From contig JANWYM010000286.1 in NCBI GenBank assembly GCA_025055355.1, forward strand, positions 1 through 5,809: DNA of 5,809 nt, given 5' to 3'. Origin of the DNA: Abditibacteriales bacterium. Its GTDB lineage: Bacteria > Armatimonadota > Abditibacteriia > Abditibacteriales > JANWYM01. Below, one piece after another: positions 5,284-5,809 of the stretch (positions are counted from its first letter, which is position 1; every line of letters starts with the position of its first letter). The notes beneath the pieces are model-generated. The model had not been told where the DNA came from. It did not search any database and saw nothing but the letters and a program-made list of their open reading frames with translations. The translations under genes and the position numbers were made by a program.

Positions 5284-5312
5284 CCCCGATCGCTTGATCC
5301 GTTCCATCGGGG
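5284..5312 (-). other. Hairpin just downstream of tRNA-Trp
   Basis: CCCCGAT (5284-5290) and ATCGGGG (5306-5312) form a 7-bp stem with a 15-nt loop, one base beyond the CCA end of tRNA-Trp. A second small stem, TGCCT/AGGCA (5264-5268 with 5274-5278), precedes secE. Neither is followed by a U-run, so they are not intrinsic terminators. They may mark the junction where RNases cut the tRNA out of the rpmG-trnW-secE transcript (inference). Confidence 0.45.
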
Positions 5313-5313
5313 C

Positions 5314-5390
5314 TGGCAGGGGCGGCCGGAATCGAACCGACAACCCCCGGTTTTGGAGACCGGTGCTCTGCCAAATTGAGCTACGCCCCT
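5314..5390 (-). tRNA. trnW: tRNA-Trp, anticodon CCA, with encoded 3' CCA
   Basis: The cloverleaf folds fully on the minus strand: acceptor AGGGGCG with CGCCCCT, D stem GCTC/GAGC, anticodon stem CCGGT/ACCGG around the loop CTCCAAA, and T stem GTCGG/CCGGC around TTCGATT. The anticodon CCA reads UGG (Trp), and discriminator G73 is the expected tryptophan identity base. The terminal CCA is encoded (5316-5314). The gene sits between rpmG and secE, 13 nt after the L33 stop codon, and must be excised from the messenger transcript. This tRNA position is conserved in many bacteria. Confidence 0.98.
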
Positions 5391-5403
5391 ACGCTCCTCT
5401 TTT

Positions 5404-5577
5404 TTATCTCGTCTCCCGGTGCAGGGTGTGCTTACGGCAGCGTGGGCAATACTTGTTGCGCTGCAACCGCTCACGCTGACCTCCTCCGGTGGTTTTGGGC
5501 TTATGTCGTCGGGTTGTATAATTCCGCTCGTTGCAGTCGCTGCAGGCTAACGTAATGGGCGCCCTTTTTGCAGCCAT
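5404..5577 (-). CDS. rpmG: 50S ribosomal protein L33, zinc-binding form
   Basis: Small protein of the large subunit near the E site. My translation gives 57 residues, beginning MAAKRAPITLACSDCNERNY and ending KHTLHRETR. Two CxxC knuckles, C12-S-D-C15 and C44-P-R-C47, make a zinc ribbon, so this is the zinc-dependent (C+) paralogue type, not the cysteine-free version some bacteria use when zinc is scarce. The NKYCPRCRKHTLH block is the family hallmark. The start ATG at 5577 has AAGGAAG just upstream. It is the first gene after the promoter at 5632-5660 and is followed directly by tRNA-Trp. Confidence 0.97.
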   Translation of the reverse strand: MAAKRAPITLACSDCNERNYTTRRHKPKTTGGGQRERLQRNKYCPRCRKHTLHRETR

Positions 5578-5597
5578 CTTCCTTCACCACTTTCAAA

Positions 5598-5613
5598 AAT
5601 TCAAGCCTGAATT
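5598..5613 (-). other. Small AT-rich stem in the rpmG leader
   Basis: AATTCA and TGAATT (5598-5603 and 5608-5613) form a 6-bp stem with a 4-nt loop in the predicted 5' UTR, followed on the transcribed strand by a short T-run (TTTG). It resembles a very weak attenuator, but the stem is short and AT-rich, so it may have no function. Confidence 0.25.
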
Positions 5614-5631
5614 GCACAACACAAAAAGCAT

Positions 5632-5660
5632 AGTGTAGCAGCCCTCCAATGCTTTGTCAA
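5632..5660 (-). promoter_or_regulatory. Sigma70-type promoter for rpmG-trnW-secE-nusG-rpl transcript
   Basis: On the minus strand a perfect TTGACA -35 box (5655-5660) is separated by exactly 17 nt from TACACT (5632-5637), which matches four of six -10 consensus bases including the key TA and final T. The predicted start is near 5625, leaving a leader of about 48 nt before the rpmG ATG. It lies just past the tuf terminator and before the first gene, where a promoter is expected. I see no other promoter as good in the window, so it may drive the whole set down to rplL, and perhaps rpoB. Confidence 0.8.
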
Positions 5661-5673
5661 CCCACCCACAGAC

Positions 5674-5707
5674 AAAATTTTGGGACCGCCAGCACAGGCG
5701 GTCCCAA
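5674..5707 (-). terminator. Intrinsic terminator of tuf
   Basis: TTGGGACCGCC (5680-5690) and GGCGGTCCCAA (5697-5707) form a perfect 11-bp stem with a 6-nt loop. On the minus strand it is followed by AATTTTG, a short U-run (5674-5677). It begins 24 nt after the tuf stop codon and ends just upstream of the next promoter, so it separates the tuf transcript from the rpmG transcript. The U-run is modest, so some read-through is possible. Confidence 0.82.
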
Positions 5708-5731
5708 GCGTTTTCGGCGTCAACGAGAGGG

Positions 5732-5809
5732 CTACTCAATCACCTTGGTGACCACCCCCGCGCCCACCGTCCGTCCTCCCTCCCGAATCGCAAACCGCAA
5801 ACCCTCCTC
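5732..5809 (-). CDS. tuf: Elongation factor Tu, C-terminal 25 residues (5' part outside window)
   Basis: EF-Tu delivers aminoacyl-tRNA to the ribosomal A site using GTP. Only the extreme C-terminus is present: EEGLRFAIREGGRTVGAGVV followed by TKVIE and a TAG stop at 5734-5732. This is the near-invariant end of domain III in bacterial EF-Tu. It is followed by an intrinsic terminator. The tuf-rpmG-trnW-secE order is a common bacterial arrangement. Confidence 0.96.
   Translation of the reverse strand, partial: EEGLRFAIREGGRTVGAGVVTKVIE

Noticed and set aside
5268..5474. Small open frames on both strands over the tRNA-Trp region
   Set aside because: Peptides of the type GVAQFGRAPVSKTGGCRFD and, antisense, GGRNRTDNPRFW are well-known artefacts of translating tRNA genes; the cloverleaf is complete.

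Overview
This window is a core information-processing locus of a bacterium. Every recognisable gene is read from the minus strand. In transcription order (high to low coordinates) it holds the 3' end of tuf (EF-Tu), an intrinsic terminator, a sigma70-type promoter, rpmG (L33), tRNA-Trp(CCA), secE, nusG, rplK (L11), rplA (L1), rplJ (L10), rplL (L7/L12), and the first 597 codons of rpoB, which runs off the left edge. This tuf-rpmG-trnW-secE-nusG-rplKAJL-rpoB order is widespread in bacteria. I see no mobile element, CRISPR array, toxin-antitoxin pair or defence gene.

The organism is a GC-rich bacterium that I cannot place firmly. RpoB has a large insertion in the beta lobe at the same place as the E. 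coli lobe insertion, but with a different sequence. RpoB and L1 also depart from normally near-invariant motifs, and the spacers around rplJ carry degenerate heptamer repeats. This suggests a deep-branching, poorly cultured phylum; Armatimonadota or relatives is a guess. L33 is the zinc-binding (four-cysteine) form, and the tRNA encodes its own CCA.

Region by region: 5732-5809 is the end of tuf, and its terminator lies at 5674-5707. A TTGACA-17-TACACT promoter (5632-5660) starts the next transcript. L33 (5404-5577) is followed 13 nt later by tRNA-Trp (5314-5390), a hairpin (5284-5312) and secE (4996-5247). nusG, rplK and rplA follow tightly, with stop codons of nusG and rplK overlapping the next Shine-Dalgarno sequence. 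The spacing then opens: 67 nt before rplJ and 100 nt before rplL. Each of these spacers is filled by an inverted array of 7-nt repeats that can fold into a hairpin. A 376-nt non-coding gap separates rplL from rpoB and holds a nearly perfect 25-bp palindrome plus small repeats. rpoB starts at 1793 behind a GGGAGG ribosome-binding site.

Functionally the genes supply translation (EF-Tu, L33, L11, L1, L10, L12, tRNA-Trp), protein export (SecE), and transcription and its coupling to translation (NusG, RNA polymerase beta). The points most worth a second look are the natural Gln at the rifampicin-pocket position equivalent to E. coli Asp516, altered fork-loop-2 residues in RpoB, the shortened L1 signature, the paired heptamer palindromes around rplJ, and the long hairpin between rplL and rpoB.
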